Source of the DNA: Catenulispora sp. GP43
GTDB lineage: Bacteria; Actinomycetota; Actinomycetes; Streptomycetales; Catenulisporaceae
Direction of reading: 5' to 3'
DNA: 64,000 bases
Assembly: GCF_041260665.1 (NCBI RefSeq)
Contig: NZ_JBGCCT010000012.1
Location: 124,001 to 188,000 of the forward strand
Part shown: positions 18,534 through 27,153 of the stretch, piece after piece
Layout of the letters: each line of letters opens with the position of its first letter
Position numbering within the stretch: position 1 is the first letter of the stretch
The notes under the pieces: model-generated
Told to the model about the DNA's origin: nothing
The model's input: the letters and a program-made list of their open reading frames with translations, nothing else
The model's database searches: none
Program-made: the position numbers and the translations under genes

Positions 18534-20846
18534 TCAGTGCCTCTTCCTCTTGGCGTCCCCACCAGAACTGTGGTCACCGCGGTCCCGGTCGCGCACGGCG
18601 TCGTAGCGCCCGTACGCGTCGACGATGTCCCCCACCAGCCGGTGGCGCACGACGTCGGCACTGGTCAGCTCGGCGAAATGGATGTCCTCCACGCCGGACA
18701 GGATATTGCGCACGACCCGCAGCCCGGACTCGGTGCCCCCGGGAAGGTCGACCTGGGTCACGTCGCCGGTGACCACGATCTTGGAGCCGAAGCCGAGGCG
18801 GGTCAGGAACATCTTCATCTGCTCGGGGGAGGTGTTCTGGGCCTCGTCGAGGATGATGAAGGCGTCATTGAGGGTGTTGTGCGTGAGCAGGTAATCCTCG
18901 GTGACATACAGCGAGTCCGCCGCGGCCACCTGGATGCAGACCGTCTCCTCGCGTCCCTCCCGCTCGATGCTGTCGATGAAGCGCATCGGGCGTCCGCCTC
19001 CGCCGGCAGCGTGGTAAGCGTCACGCTTTCGGGTGAGCCGGAAGGGCTCGACACCCTCGGGAAGACGGATGTCGACGACATGGGAGTCGCGACGGTGCTC
19101 GACCACACGGCCGTTCACCACACCACCGGTCATGTCCTCAGTAAGGCGCCGGCGGGTGTAGACGACGCCGCCGAGCGAGCGGACCAGCTCGATCACATCG
19201 TCCCGGAGAAGGATCGAGGTGGTCGTGTACTGGATCCGGCAGGTGCGGTCCTTCTGCACCACCGGGCCGCCGTCGGAGTCCAGCAGGCCCTGCAGCACTG
19301 CGAGGCGGATCTCCGGCGTGTTGCGGAGATAGACATCCGGAACGAACTTCGAGACCGAGGTGTTGCCGAGCATGTCCAGCGCCCGCATAGCCGCGGTCAC
19401 CGGGTTCTCGAGGGTCACGACATCGCCGGGGGCCTTCACTCGGTTCAGTGCGTAGTCCACGCCGCCCCGATGCCGGACCGTCACGCCGGGCAGTGCCGCT
19501 TCGAGAGCCACGACAAGTTCAGCGTCGGTAGTGGCGTACGACGGGGTGGTCGAGCCGGTCACGCAGCCGTCGCCGAGGAGCAGACCGAGAGCGTAGGCGT
19601 CCATCGGAACATCCTGCTCAGGGTGGCACACCGGCGCGGTGAGCAGCGGCAGCTCGTAGCGGCGAGCCCGCGCCGCACGGAGATTGCCGATCATCTCCTG
19701 CGTTTCCAGAACCCGCCAGGGCTTGTTCCGGCGCTTGTCCGCTGCCGTACGAACGGTCCACAGGTGCTCGCCGCAGCACAACACCGAAGCACCGTCCTGC
19801 GCGGTGACGCGATAGACGTCCTTCTCGCCCTGCGGATAGACGCCCAGCACCGGCGTCGGCTCACCATTCGAACCGATGACCAAGTCGCCGACCTGAAGCT
19901 CGCCGATCGGCCGCCAGCCGTCGGGCGTCAAGACTCGGACGAAGGTCGGATGGGCCCGGCCCCGCATGTAGGCCAGCGGTGCCACTTCGATGACCCCGGC
20001 CGCCATCAACCGCGGAATGCTGTCCGGATCGATCATGTCGTGCAGCGCGTCGTACAGCGGCCGCAGGTACGGGTCGATCTTCTCGTACAGCGTCCCGGGT
20101 AGGAACCCGAGCTTCTCCCCGGCCTCGACCGCGGGCCGGGTCAGGATGATGCGGTTGACCTGCTTGCTCTGCAGCGCCTGCACGGCCTTGGCCATCGCCA
20201 GGTAGGTCTTGCCGGAGCCGGCCGGGCCGATGCCGAACACGATCGTGTTGCGGTCGATGGCGTCGACGTAGGTCTTCTGGTTCAGCGTCTTGGGGCGGAT
20301 GGTGCGGCCGCGGTTGCTCAGGATGTTCTGCGTGAGCACCTCGGCCGGGCGCTGGCCGTCGACGTCGGCCTCGCCGCTGCGCAGCATCTGGATCGAGCGC
20401 TCGACGCCGTCCTCGGTGAGCGGGGCGCCGGTGCGGAGCATCAGGAGCATCTCCTCGAACAGGCGCTGCACGAGGCCGACCTCGCCGCGGCTGCCGGCGA
20501 CGGTCACCTGGTTGCCCCGGGCGTGGATGTCCACGCCGGGGAAGGCCTTCTCGATCACCCGCAGCAGGCCGTCGCCGGCTCCGAAGACGGAGACCAGGGG
20601 GTGCCCGGACGGTATCTCGATCTTGGCCTGGACGACGCCCGGCGCGACCTCGTCGGCGCGGACGGCGCGTGCGGCCCCTGAAGCGGCGCCGGAGGCGGGC
20701 CTGGAGGATCCGGAGGACCCGGAGGACCCGGAGGACGCCCCTGCCCCGTTAGCCCCCGCGCGGCCGGTTCCGGCCGCCCTCCCGTTGCGGTCCGCGGCGG
20801 AGGACTGGCGGCCCTTGCCCGAGCGCGGTGCGGTGTTGTCTGCCAT
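18534..20846 (-). CDS. phoH: PhoH family ATPase interrupted by an intein
   Basis: The 770-residue precursor contains a PhoH-like RNA-helicase-type ATPase of ~410 residues split by a 360-residue intein. Extein features: Walker A GPAGSGKT, the conserved [17 protein letters not shown], and Walker [10 protein letters not shown] just after the intein. The ATG at 20846 (MADNTAPRS) is preferred to longer in-frame starts; the next ~60 residues are low complexity (Gly/Ser/Ala) and end before the conserved KIEIPSG segment. It lies upstream of ybeY, 5 nt apart. PhoH proteins act with YbeY in RNA metabolism. Function depends on splicing, since the insertion disrupts the ATPase core. Confidence 0.93.
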   Translation of the reverse strand: MADNTAPRSGKGRQSSAADRNGRAAGTGRAGANGAGASSGSSGSSGSSRPASGAASGAARAVRADEVAPGVVQAKIEIPSGHPLVSVFGAGDGLLRVIEKAFPGVDIHARGNQVTVAGSRGEVGLVQRLFEEMLLMLRTGAPLTEDGVERSIQMLRSGEADVDGQRPAEVLTQNILSNRGRTIRPKTLNQKTYVDAIDRNTIVFGIGPAGSGKTYLAMAKAVQALQSKQVNRIILTRPAVEAGEKLGFLPGTLYEKIDPYLRPLYDALHDMIDPDSIPRLMAAGVIEVAPLAYMRGRAHPTFVRVLTPDGWRPIGELQVGDLVIGSNGEPTPVLGVYPQGEKDVYRVTAQDGASVLCCGEHLWTVRTAADKRRNKPWRVLETQEMIGNLRAARARRYELPLLTAPVCHPEQDVPMDAYALGLLLGDGCVTGSTTPSYATTDAELVVALEAALPGVTVRHRGGVDYALNRVKAPGDVVTLENPVTAAMRALDMLGNTSVSKFVPDVYLRNTPEIRLAVLQGLLDSDGGPVVQKDRTCRIQYTTTSILLRDDVIELVRSLGGVVYTRRRLTEDMTGGVVNGRVVEHRRDSHVVDIRLPEGVEPFRLTRKRDAYHAAGGGGRPMRFIDSIEREGREETVCIQVAAADSLYVTEDYLLTHNTLNDAFIILDEAQNTSPEQMKMFLTRLGFGSKIVVTGDVTQVDLPGGTESGLRVVRNILSGVEDIHFAELTSADVVRHRLVGDIVDAYGRYDAVRDRDRGDHSSGGDAKRKRH
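18876..19955 (-). mobile_element. Class 3 intein with LAGLIDADG homing endonuclease, in PhoH
   Basis: The host sequence AYMRGR is interrupted and resumes at [13 protein letters not shown]. The 360-residue insert begins Ala-His-Pro-Thr in place of Cys/Ser, followed by the block A motif [13 protein letters not shown], and ends YLLTHN before a +1 Thr. It has the Trp-Cys-Thr triad of class 3 inteins: W66 in block B (GEHLWTV), C340 in block F (TVCIQV) and T358 in block G (LLTHN). Two dodecapeptides, ALGLLLGDG (~122-130) and QGLLDSDGG (~222-230), mark a LAGLIDADG endonuclease that looks intact. Class 3 inteins start splicing at the block F Cys. Confidence 0.93.
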
Positions 20847-20958
20847 AGGAACGGCCGTACGGCCTTTGATCACTCTCCTGTCTCCGTGTCGCCTCCATGC
20901 TAGCCCGCACCCCCGCGACCAGGGCGGGAGATTTTGGCCGCCACCTCTTTTCGTCACC

Positions 20959-21004
20959 TTGACGCTATGCGGGTCCGGGCCTATTATCGTCAACTAGACG
21001 ATAA
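20959..21004 (+). promoter_or_regulatory. Promoter and overlapping operator for the VWA/PurA-like operon
   Basis: TTGACG (20959-20964), a 17-nt spacer and TATTAT (20982-20987) form a near-consensus vegetative promoter. A perfect inverted repeat TTATCGTC-N5-GACGATAA (20984-21004) overlaps the -10 and start site, the arrangement expected for a repressor-binding operator. The regulator is not in the window as far as can be seen. Confidence 0.8.
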
Positions 21005-21035
21005 CAACCGGCCGACGGCGGGGAAGGCGATATCC

Positions 21036-22145
21036 ATGGGCAGCGGACGCTGGGACTACAACGCATACGAGGCGGCGGAGGCCTACCGCAAAGCGAACGG
21101 CCACAGCGCCTTCGACTACCACGACCGGGTGCTCAGCCACACCCCGCGCAACCAGTGGCGCGCCCATCCCGACCTCGAGCCGTACGGCGTCGGCGTCCGC
21201 GAGAGCCGGGACAGCGCCGAGCACCCGACCTCCCTGGCCATCTCCGTGCTGTTCGACGTCACCGGCTCCATGGGCGGGGTCCCCCGGGTGCTGCAGACCA
21301 AGCTCGCCGACCTGCACGGCCTGCTGCTGCGCAAGAACTACGTCGACCACCCGCAGATCATGTTCGGCGCGATCGGCGACGCCTACTCCGACCGGGTGCC
21401 CCTGCAGGTCGGGCAGTTCGAGTCCGACAACCGCATGGACGACCAGCTCGGCGAGATCGTGCTGGAGGGTGGCGGCGGGGGCCAGATGCGCGAGTCGTAC
21501 GAGCTGGCGATGTACTTCATGGCCCACCACACCTCGCTGGACTGCCACGAGAAGCGCGGCAAGCGCGGCTACCTGTTCATCATCGGCGACGAGATGCCCT
21601 ACCCGAACGTCAACCCGACGCAGCTCGCGTGCGTCCTGGGCCAGACCGCCGGCCAGACAGCCGGCCGGCCCGACCGCTCGGGCCGCCAGGGCCGCGGCGG
21701 GGGCCGGGCCATCCCGATCGAGGACGTGGTCCGCGACGTGAAGCGCAAGTTCGACGTCTACTACATCCTCCCAGAGGGCTCCTCCTACGCCGGCAACGAC
21801 GAGGTGCTCGGCGCCTGGCGCGCCCTGCTCGGCCAGAACGTCATCCAGCTCGACGACCTGGACGCGGTCTGCGAGACCATCGCGCTGACCATCGGCCTGG
21901 CCGAGGACCGCATCGACCTGGACGCCGGCCTGGACGACCTGCGCAACGTCGGATCCCGCGCGGGCCGCTCCGTGGAGCGCGCCCTGGGCGACCTGGACGC
22001 CCGGCGTGGCAATCACCGCCGCGATCGGCACCGCGTGTCGGCGGACCCCGCGGTGCGCTACCTGCGCTCGCAGGGAGCCGGCTACACGTACGACTCCGGA
22101 ATCGACGACCCCGGATACGACAACCGCCCCGAAAGCCGCTGGTAA
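21036..22145 (+). CDS. VWA-domain protein
   Basis: A 369-residue soluble protein. ATG at 21036 with GGGGAAGG upstream. A von Willebrand A fold occupies ~residues 65-290: the first strand and metal site LFDVTGSMGG is a DxTxS-type MIDAS, followed by FGAIGDAYSDRVP and YLFIIGDEMPYP. The N-terminus (GRWDYNAYEAAEAYR) and the Arg-rich C-terminal tail are unassigned. VWA modules usually serve as metal-dependent protein-interaction scaffolds. It is 13 nt upstream of an adenylosuccinate-synthetase-like gene and shares its promoter, so the two probably work together. The function is unknown. Confidence 0.85.
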   Translation: MGSGRWDYNAYEAAEAYRKANGHSAFDYHDRVLSHTPRNQWRAHPDLEPYGVGVRESRDSAEHPTSLAISVLFDVTGSMGGVPRVLQTKLADLHGLLLRKNYVDHPQIMFGAIGDAYSDRVPLQVGQFESDNRMDDQLGEIVLEGGGGGQMRESYELAMYFMAHHTSLDCHEKRGKRGYLFIIGDEMPYPNVNPTQLACVLGQTAGQTAGRPDRSGRQGRGGGRAIPIEDVVRDVKRKFDVYYILPEGSSYAGNDEVLGAWRALLGQNVIQLDDLDAVCETIALTIGLAEDRIDLDAGLDDLRNVGSRAGRSVERALGDLDARRGNHRRDRHRVSADPAVRYLRSQGAGYTYDSGIDDPGYDNRPESRW

Positions 22146-22158
22146 GAGAGCCTCCGCA

Positions 22159-23559
22159 ATGGACCTGATCGGCATGAAGCACGCGATCGTGGTGGACCTC
22201 GGCTACGGGGACGCCGGCAAGGGCTCGACCGTGGACTGGCTCTGCTCCCCCGGACACACCGATTCCCGCACTGGTTCTCGCACCGATTTCGACACAGATT
22301 CCCGCACCGTTTCCCGCACCGAGACACGCATCCGCGCCGTCATCCGCTTCAACGGCGGCGCGCAGGCCGGCCACAACGTGGTCACCCCCGACGGCCGCCA
22401 CCACACCTTCGCGCAGTTCGGCGCCGGCACCTTCCACGGCGTGCCGACCCACCTGTCCCGCTTCATGCTCGTCGAACCCTTCGCGCTGGCCGCCGAGGCC
22501 GCGCACCTGGCCGAACTCGGCATCCCCAATCCGTTCGCCCTGGTGTCGGCAGACTCCCGCGCGCTCATCACCACCCCCTACCACCGTGCCGCGAACCGTG
22601 TACGCGAATCCGCCCGGGACCGCACCCCCGGGTCGAACCGCCACGGCACCTGCGGCATGGGGATCGGCGAGACGGTCTCCTTCTCCCTGGCCGTCTCGCC
22701 TGATATGCCACCGCGCGTGGGGGACTGCCGGGACCGCGCCACGCTGGTCAGGAAGCTGACAGCGCTGCGCGGCCGCATAGCGGCCGATCTGGAGTTGTCC
22801 GGTTTGCACCTGCCCACGGACCTGCCGAGCCCGGAGTTCTGTGCGGACGTCTACCAGGCGTTCGCACAGCGGGTGCGGATCGTGGACGAGGAGTGCGGCG
22901 GATATCTCGCCGCACTCCTGGCATCCGGACCCTGCGTCTTCGAGGGCGCGCAGGGTGTGCTGCTGGACGAGTGGTACGGCTTCCACCCGCACACGACCTG
23001 GTCGACGACCACCTTCGCCAACGCGGAGGCGTTGCTGAAGGAGTCGGACCAGGGAGCGGACAGCGCTGTGCGCCTCGGCGTGGTCCGCACCTACAGCACC
23101 CGGCACGGCGCCGGACCGCTCGTCTCGGAGGACGCGGGCCTGACCCCGATGCTGCCGGAGCCGCACAACGAGACCGGAACGTGGCAGGGGGTGTTCCGGA
23201 TCGGTCACTTCGACGCGGTGGCCCATCGCTACGCGCTCGACGTGTGCGGCGGCGCCGACGCGTTGGTGGTCACGCACGCGGACGTCCGGGCGGCCGGCCG
23301 GCGCCTGTGCCGGGCCTACCAGGCCTCGGCCGACGTGCCGGCGATGGAGAAGCTGCCGCGGAGCCTGCTGCCGGACCTGGACTATCAGCGGCTGCTCACC
23401 AAGACCGTGTCGTCGTGCACGCCGGTGTACGACGACGGCCCGCGGGACGAGCGGGACTGGCCGGACGTCATCGGGGAGGCGTTGGGGACGCCGGTCGGCG
23501 TGGTCTCCTCGGGCCCGACGTGGCGGGACAAGGCCGCGCGCCTGCCCTGCGCGAAGTAG
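22159..23559 (+). CDS. Divergent adenylosuccinate synthetase paralogue
   Basis: A 466-residue PurA-fold protein. Retained: the catalytic Asp and P-loop (GYGDAGKGS for canonical GDEGKGK), the catalytic His (NGGAQAGHN), FEGAQGVLLD, a RTYSTRHGAGP equivalent of YTTRVGEGP, and VSSGP near the C-terminus. Changed: the IMP loop TGRGIGP reads TCGMGIGE, and the guanine-specific (N/T)KxD reads THAD. A Ser/Arg/Thr/Asp-rich insertion of ~25 residues with repeated DSRT/VSRT follows the P-loop helix. These changes argue against a housekeeping purA; a different nucleotide or amino-acid substrate is likely. It is co-transcribed with the VWA gene. Confidence 0.8.
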   Translation: MDLIGMKHAIVVDLGYGDAGKGSTVDWLCSPGHTDSRTGSRTDFDTDSRTVSRTETRIRAVIRFNGGAQAGHNVVTPDGRHHTFAQFGAGTFHGVPTHLSRFMLVEPFALAAEAAHLAELGIPNPFALVSADSRALITTPYHRAANRVRESARDRTPGSNRHGTCGMGIGETVSFSLAVSPDMPPRVGDCRDRATLVRKLTALRGRIAADLELSGLHLPTDLPSPEFCADVYQAFAQRVRIVDEECGGYLAALLASGPCVFEGAQGVLLDEWYGFHPHTTWSTTTFANAEALLKESDQGADSAVRLGVVRTYSTRHGAGPLVSEDAGLTPMLPEPHNETGTWQGVFRIGHFDAVAHRYALDVCGGADALVVTHADVRAAGRRLCRAYQASADVPAMEKLPRSLLPDLDYQRLLTKTVSSCTPVYDDGPRDERDWPDVIGEALGTPVGVVSSGPTWRDKAARLPCAK

Positions 23560-23630
23560 TGCGCGAAACAGTGCGCGCGCAGGACCGGGCCGCCCTGGTC
23601 GGCGCCGCCGAACGCCAGTGAATCAGAACA

Positions 23631-23658
23631 TTGACGTCCTTCGGCCGGTCACTACGAT
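23631..23658 (+). promoter_or_regulatory. Promoter of the small secreted protein gene
   Basis: TTGACG, a 16-nt spacer and TACGAT lie ~60 nt upstream of the ATG. Confidence 0.65.
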
Positions 23659-23715
23659 GAACCGAGGCTGAACAGGGCCGACTCGGCACCATCCCACCTC
23701 TGTCAGGAGGCTCGT

Positions 23716-24072
23716 ATGCGTGCAAGAAGGATCGTCACGACGGGGATCGCCGTGACGGTGGCTGCCGGCTTCACGGCTTTCGCTCCGACGGGCGCGATGG
23801 CGAACACCGCCGCCCCGCCGTCCTGTGAGCAGGCCGGGCAGACCACGCAAAAGAACGTCTCGTACTACAACTGCGAGTACTACGTTCCAGGTAACCCGTA
23901 CCTCACCTGGAGCGGGGCGCCCATCATCCGCGGCCAGGGGACCGGTGAGCTGTGGGGCACCTGCGTCGACGGCTCGCTGCCCTACTACATCACCGTCAGC
24001 TGGACCGACTCCACAGGGACGACCTACTCCGGCACCACCACGCTGACCTGTGTGGGCGGCGGCAAAGTCTAG
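23716..24072 (+). CDS. Small secreted cysteine-containing protein
   Basis: A 118-residue protein with a signal peptide (basic RARR, then GIAVTVAAGFTAFAPTGAMA; cleavage near ANT) and an 88-residue mature part rich in Tyr, Thr and Gly. Four Cys (CEQAG, YYNCEY, WGTCVDG, TLTCVGG) are spaced to form two disulfides, suggesting a compact beta domain. A perfect CAGGAGG lies 5 nt before the ATG. A promoter and terminator bracket it, so it is a single-gene unit. No family is recognised. Confidence 0.75.
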   Translation: MRARRIVTTGIAVTVAAGFTAFAPTGAMANTAAPPSCEQAGQTTQKNVSYYNCEYYVPGNPYLTWSGAPIIRGQGTGELWGTCVDGSLPYYITVSWTDSTGTTYSGTTTLTCVGGGKV

Positions 24073-24086
24073 CCGTGGCGGCCGGT

Positions 24087-24112
24087 GCTGCCCCGTTCAG
24101 CGACGGGGCAGC
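24087..24112 (+). terminator. Terminator after the small secreted gene
   Basis: A perfect 10-bp stem GCTGCCCCGT/ACGGGGCAGC with a 6-nt loop, placed between convergent genes. Confidence 0.8.
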
Positions 24113-24123
24113 TCTCAGGCCGC

Positions 24124-24486
24124 TCAGGTCCCGAAGCGCCCGAGGAAGTCGCCGCCGAGCACATGCGCGTGGACGTGGAACACCGTCTGCCCGGCGTGCG
24201 CGTCGGTGTTGAACACGGTCCGGTAGCCGTCCGCCGCGATCCCCTCCGCCTTCGCCACCTCGCGCGCCTCGACCAGCAGCGCGGCGGCGAGCTCGGGCGC
24301 CTCGGCGGCGAGTTCGGCCGCGTTGGCGTAGTGGGCGCGCGGCACGATGAGGTCGTGGACCGGGGCCTGCGGGTTTATGTCCTTGAAGGCGACGGTGAGC
24401 TCCGTCTGGCGGACCACGGTCGCCGGGATCTCGCCGGCCACGATCTTGCAGAAGAGACAGTCGGGTTGCGGTTGGCCGTCGGCCAT
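24124..24486 (-). CDS. Histidine triad (HIT) nucleotide-binding protein
   Basis: A 120-residue HINT-type protein. CLFCKIVAGEIPATVV opens the fold and HVHAHVLGG is the histidine triad (HxHxH). Such proteins hydrolyse nucleoside phosphoramidates, including aminoacyl-adenylates. CAGGAGG precedes the ATG. In relatives it sits between rsmE and phoH; here accessory genes separate it from both. Confidence 0.93.
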   Translation of the reverse strand: MADGQPQPDCLFCKIVAGEIPATVVRQTELTVAFKDINPQAPVHDLIVPRAHYANAAELAAEAPELAAALLVEAREVAKAEGIAADGYRTVFNTDAHAGQTVFHVHAHVLGGDFLGRFGT

Positions 24487-24566
24487 CGTGTCCTCCTGGG
24501 GCGCCCGTCGGGCGGTACGTAATGGTCTGCTGATCGGGAGGTTTTCCGGCGATAGGCTACGGCACC

Positions 24567-26054
24567 ATGCGCCTCCTCGAGGGTTTCACCCCGGCCGCCG
24601 CCGCGATCGGCACCACGCCCGACGTCCCGGACCTGGGCGACGACGCCCGGGCCGCCGTCAAGGGCTTCGCATCGGCCACCGCCGTGGCCCCCGGAGAGTC
24701 TGTCGACTTCCACATCTCCGTGGCCGAGCCGCAGGAGATCACCGTCGAGATCTACCGGGTCGGCGCCTACGGGGACCATCGCACGGCCTTGCTCGGCAGC
24801 AGCGAGCAGGTGGCCGTGGTGCCGCAGCCCGAGCCGGTGACGGATCCGGACACCGGGATGATCACCTGCCTGTGGGAGCCGGCGTGGCGGCTGAACGTGC
24901 CGGCCGACTGGAAGTCCGGGGCCTACCTCGCGGTCCTGCGGGCCGGGCAGGGCGCCAACTACGTGCCCTTCGCCGTGCGCGATCCGCGCCGCCGCGCGAA
25001 CTGGCTGGTGGTCGTGCCCTTCGCCTGCTACCAGGCCTACAACATGTACCCGTTCGACAACGCGCGCGGGAAGAACCTCTACTACGGCTTCGCCGAGAAC
25101 GGCGAGCAGGCCAGCAAGCTGCGCGCGTCCTCGGTCTCCTTCCGGCGGCCCTACGAGCTGACCGGGATGCCCCGGGAGGCCGAGCGGGTCCACGACTTCG
25201 TCGTCTGGGCCGAGCGTCAGGGCTATGACATGGAGTACGCCACCAGCGAGGACCTGGACCAGGGGCGCGTCGACCCGCTGAACTACAAGGGCCTCATCTT
25301 CCCCGGCCACGACGAATACTGGTCGGCGGGCATGCGCAAGTCCCTGGTGAAGGCCCAGGACTCGGGCGTGTCGACGGTGTTCCTGCAGGCGAACAACGTC
25401 TATTGGCACATCCGCTACGAGGGCACCACGATCACCTGTTTCAAGTCCCGCCAGGACCCGGTCAAGACCAAGCGCCCCGGGCAGACGGTGATGTGGCGCG
25501 ACCTGCGGCTGCCCGAGCAGGAACTGCTGGGCGCCCAGTACGTCAGCCTGGTCAAGGGCGACGCCCCGCTGGTCGTCACGAACGCCGACCACTGGTTCTG
25601 GCAGGCGGCCGGCGTGAGCGACGGCGACACCTTCCCCGGCCTGGTCGGCGGCGAGGCGGACGCCGTCCACGAGAAGTATCAGAAGGCTGACGGCACCGAG
25701 TTCACCGTCCTGGCCCGCTCGCCCTACACCGACGGCGCCGACGGCACCCGCGAACAGCAGACCGTGCTGCACCGCAAGCCCAGCGGCGCGTGGGTCTTCG
25801 ACGCCGGGACCTTCTTCTGGCCGATGGCGCTGGGCCGCGAAGGCTTCGCCGACCCGCGCATCGAGGCCGCGACCGCCGCGCTGCTGGCCCGCATCGCCGC
25901 CGGCGACGGCCTGGCCTCCCGCTCGGCCCGCCGCCGCGCCGCCCTGACCGCGGCCGTGAAGCGCGAGGCCAGCCCCTCGGCGGTGTCCGCGAAGGCCAAG
26001 CCGGTGGTGAAGCGGGTGGGCCGCAAGGTGAAGCACACCCTGAAGCGCCCGTAG
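24567..26054 (+). CDS. N,N-dimethylformamidase-beta-like protein
   Basis: A 495-residue protein. Residues ~40-145 form a beta-rich domain (VDFHISVAEPQEITVEIYRVG), and ~150-430 match the large-subunit fold of N,N-dimethylformamidase (PFACYQAYNMY, FPGHDEYWSAGMR, FLQANNVYWHIRYE). The C-terminal ~65 residues are basic and Ala-rich. Despite the family name, most members are uncharacterised and the hydrolase activity is not assured. TAGGCT lies 8 nt before the ATG and there is no Shine-Dalgarno, so it may be leaderless. The promoter region is shared divergently with HIT. Confidence 0.75.
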   Translation: MRLLEGFTPAAAAIGTTPDVPDLGDDARAAVKGFASATAVAPGESVDFHISVAEPQEITVEIYRVGAYGDHRTALLGSSEQVAVVPQPEPVTDPDTGMITCLWEPAWRLNVPADWKSGAYLAVLRAGQGANYVPFAVRDPRRRANWLVVVPFACYQAYNMYPFDNARGKNLYYGFAENGEQASKLRASSVSFRRPYELTGMPREAERVHDFVVWAERQGYDMEYATSEDLDQGRVDPLNYKGLIFPGHDEYWSAGMRKSLVKAQDSGVSTVFLQANNVYWHIRYEGTTITCFKSRQDPVKTKRPGQTVMWRDLRLPEQELLGAQYVSLVKGDAPLVVTNADHWFWQAAGVSDGDTFPGLVGGEADAVHEKYQKADGTEFTVLARSPYTDGADGTREQQTVLHRKPSGAWVFDAGTFFWPMALGREGFADPRIEAATAALLARIAAGDGLASRSARRRAALTAAVKREASPSAVSAKAKPVVKRVGRKVKHTLKRP

Positions 26055-26101
26055 CGCCCGTAGCCGGAGCGGTAGGTGCCGGGGCGGTACATTCGGGCGC
26101 C

Positions 26102-26593
26102 ATGACGACGAAGCCGACCAGGAACGTACGCCTGGACCCGATGACAGCCGACGAATACCCGGCCTGGGAAGCGGTGATGGTGAGCGGCTTCGCGGCGGCC
26201 CAGGTCCGCGAAGGACACTGGGCCGCCGCGACCGCGCGGCAGCAGGCGCTGGACGTGACCCGGGGACTGCTTCCGGCGGGCGTCGAGAGCCACGCGAACC
26301 ACCTGTGGACCGCCCGCGACGCCCAGACCGAGCGCGAGATCGGCGCGCTGTGGATCGCCATGCGCGAGCTCGGCCCAGCGCTGGAGGCCTTCATATACGA
26401 CATCCACGTCAGTCCCGACGCGCAGGGCGAGGGCTACGGCCGGGCCATCATGCAGGCCGGGGCGGCCGCGGCGCGGGCCCTGGGCGCCGAGACCGTCGCG
26501 CTGAACGTGCACGGTGCGAATGACCGGGCCTACCAGCTCTACAAGAGCCTCGGCTACACGGTGACCAACCGGCACATGCGGTTGGGCTTGTGA
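26102..26593 (+). CDS. GNAT family N-acetyltransferase
   Basis: A 163-residue single-domain GNAT. The acetyl-CoA loop reads QGEGYGRAIMQAG (Q/RxxGxG/A form) and the C-terminal motif B region is NVHGANDRAYQLYKSLGY. TACATT lies 8 nt before the ATG; no Shine-Dalgarno. The substrate is unknown. Confidence 0.88.
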   Translation: MTTKPTRNVRLDPMTADEYPAWEAVMVSGFAAAQVREGHWAAATARQQALDVTRGLLPAGVESHANHLWTARDAQTEREIGALWIAMRELGPALEAFIYDIHVSPDAQGEGYGRAIMQAGAAAARALGAETVALNVHGANDRAYQLYKSLGYTVTNRHMRLGL

Positions 26594-26639
26594 ATCAGGC
26601 TGCGGATAAGCCCTTCATCAGGCTGCGGGTCAGGCGCCC
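26594..26639. repeat. Two 23-bp repeats after the GNAT stop
   Basis: ATCAGGCTGCGG(A/G) occurs at 26594 and 26617, a spacing of exactly 23 nt, starting at the GNAT stop codon and running into the 3' end of the convergent monooxygenase-like gene. Confidence 0.6.
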
Positions 26640-26953
26640 CAGCCGTAGGCGTCGCCGGTCTTGATCTCCTCCCAGAACGCCGCCTCGGGCTGTCCGGTGA
26701 CCTGCGCGGCCTCCATGATCGGCGCGATCTGGGCCTGCTGCTCGGCGAAGAACGCCTCGAAGCTCTGCCGGTCCGGCCACTCGTCGAGTGCCAGGATGCC
26801 GTTTCCGTCGGCGGAGCCGTAGAACCGGTGCGCGATGAGGCCGTGGCGCTTCGCCGCCTCGACGATGCTCTGCAGCTTCTCCGCGTTGTCCTTCGCGTAC
26901 TGCTCCATCGCCTGCGGGTTCCCGGGGAACCTCAGCGTCAAGAACACGGACAT
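26630..26953 (-). CDS. Antibiotic biosynthesis monooxygenase-like (ABM dimeric alpha-beta barrel) protein
   Basis: A 107-residue protein, starting MSVFLTLRFPGNPQAMEQYA, with the ferredoxin-like alpha/beta barrel pattern of ABM/YdhR-type proteins (HRFYGSADGNGILALDEW, SFEAFFAEQQ). GAGGAAG lies before the ATG at 26953; the longer in-frame start is rejected because it would run through the divergent promoter. Members can be cofactor-free monooxygenases or only binding proteins; the activity is not predictable here. Confidence 0.7.
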   Translation of the reverse strand: MSVFLTLRFPGNPQAMEQYAKDNAEKLQSIVEAAKRHGLIAHRFYGSADGNGILALDEWPDRQSFEAFFAEQQAQIAPIMEAAQVTGQPEAAFWEEIKTGDAYGWGA

Positions 26954-27078
26954 GGTGGCTTCCTCTCGCCGCGTGCCCACGGTCGCCGGGGCACGGCTGA
27001 GTGTGTGATCCCCTCCAGTCGAGCAGCCGAACGATCCGGTCGTGCCGTCCACTGCGCCATCCGGACGAGCCGCACGCC

Positions 27079-27121
27079 TTGCGCTCCTACTGTGCTGACT
27101 GTATATATTGCACAAGTACAG
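27079..27121 (+). promoter_or_regulatory. Promoter with inverted repeat for the GntR/ABC operon
   Basis: TTGCGC (27079-27084), 17 nt, TATATA (27102-27107). An inverted repeat CTGTA-N13-TACAG (27099-27121) spans the -10 and start point, consistent with autorepression by the downstream GntR protein. Confidence 0.65.
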
Positions 27122-27153
27122 ATGAAGCCGTCCGGCAGGACAGGAAGGGTGCC

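Noticed and set aside
22159-23559. Housekeeping purA
   Set aside because: IMP loop, base-specificity motif and a repeat insertion differ strongly from canonical PurA.
27001-27153. Upstream extension of the GntR gene
   Set aside because: It would cover the promoter and operator; the family begins at the ATG at 27154.
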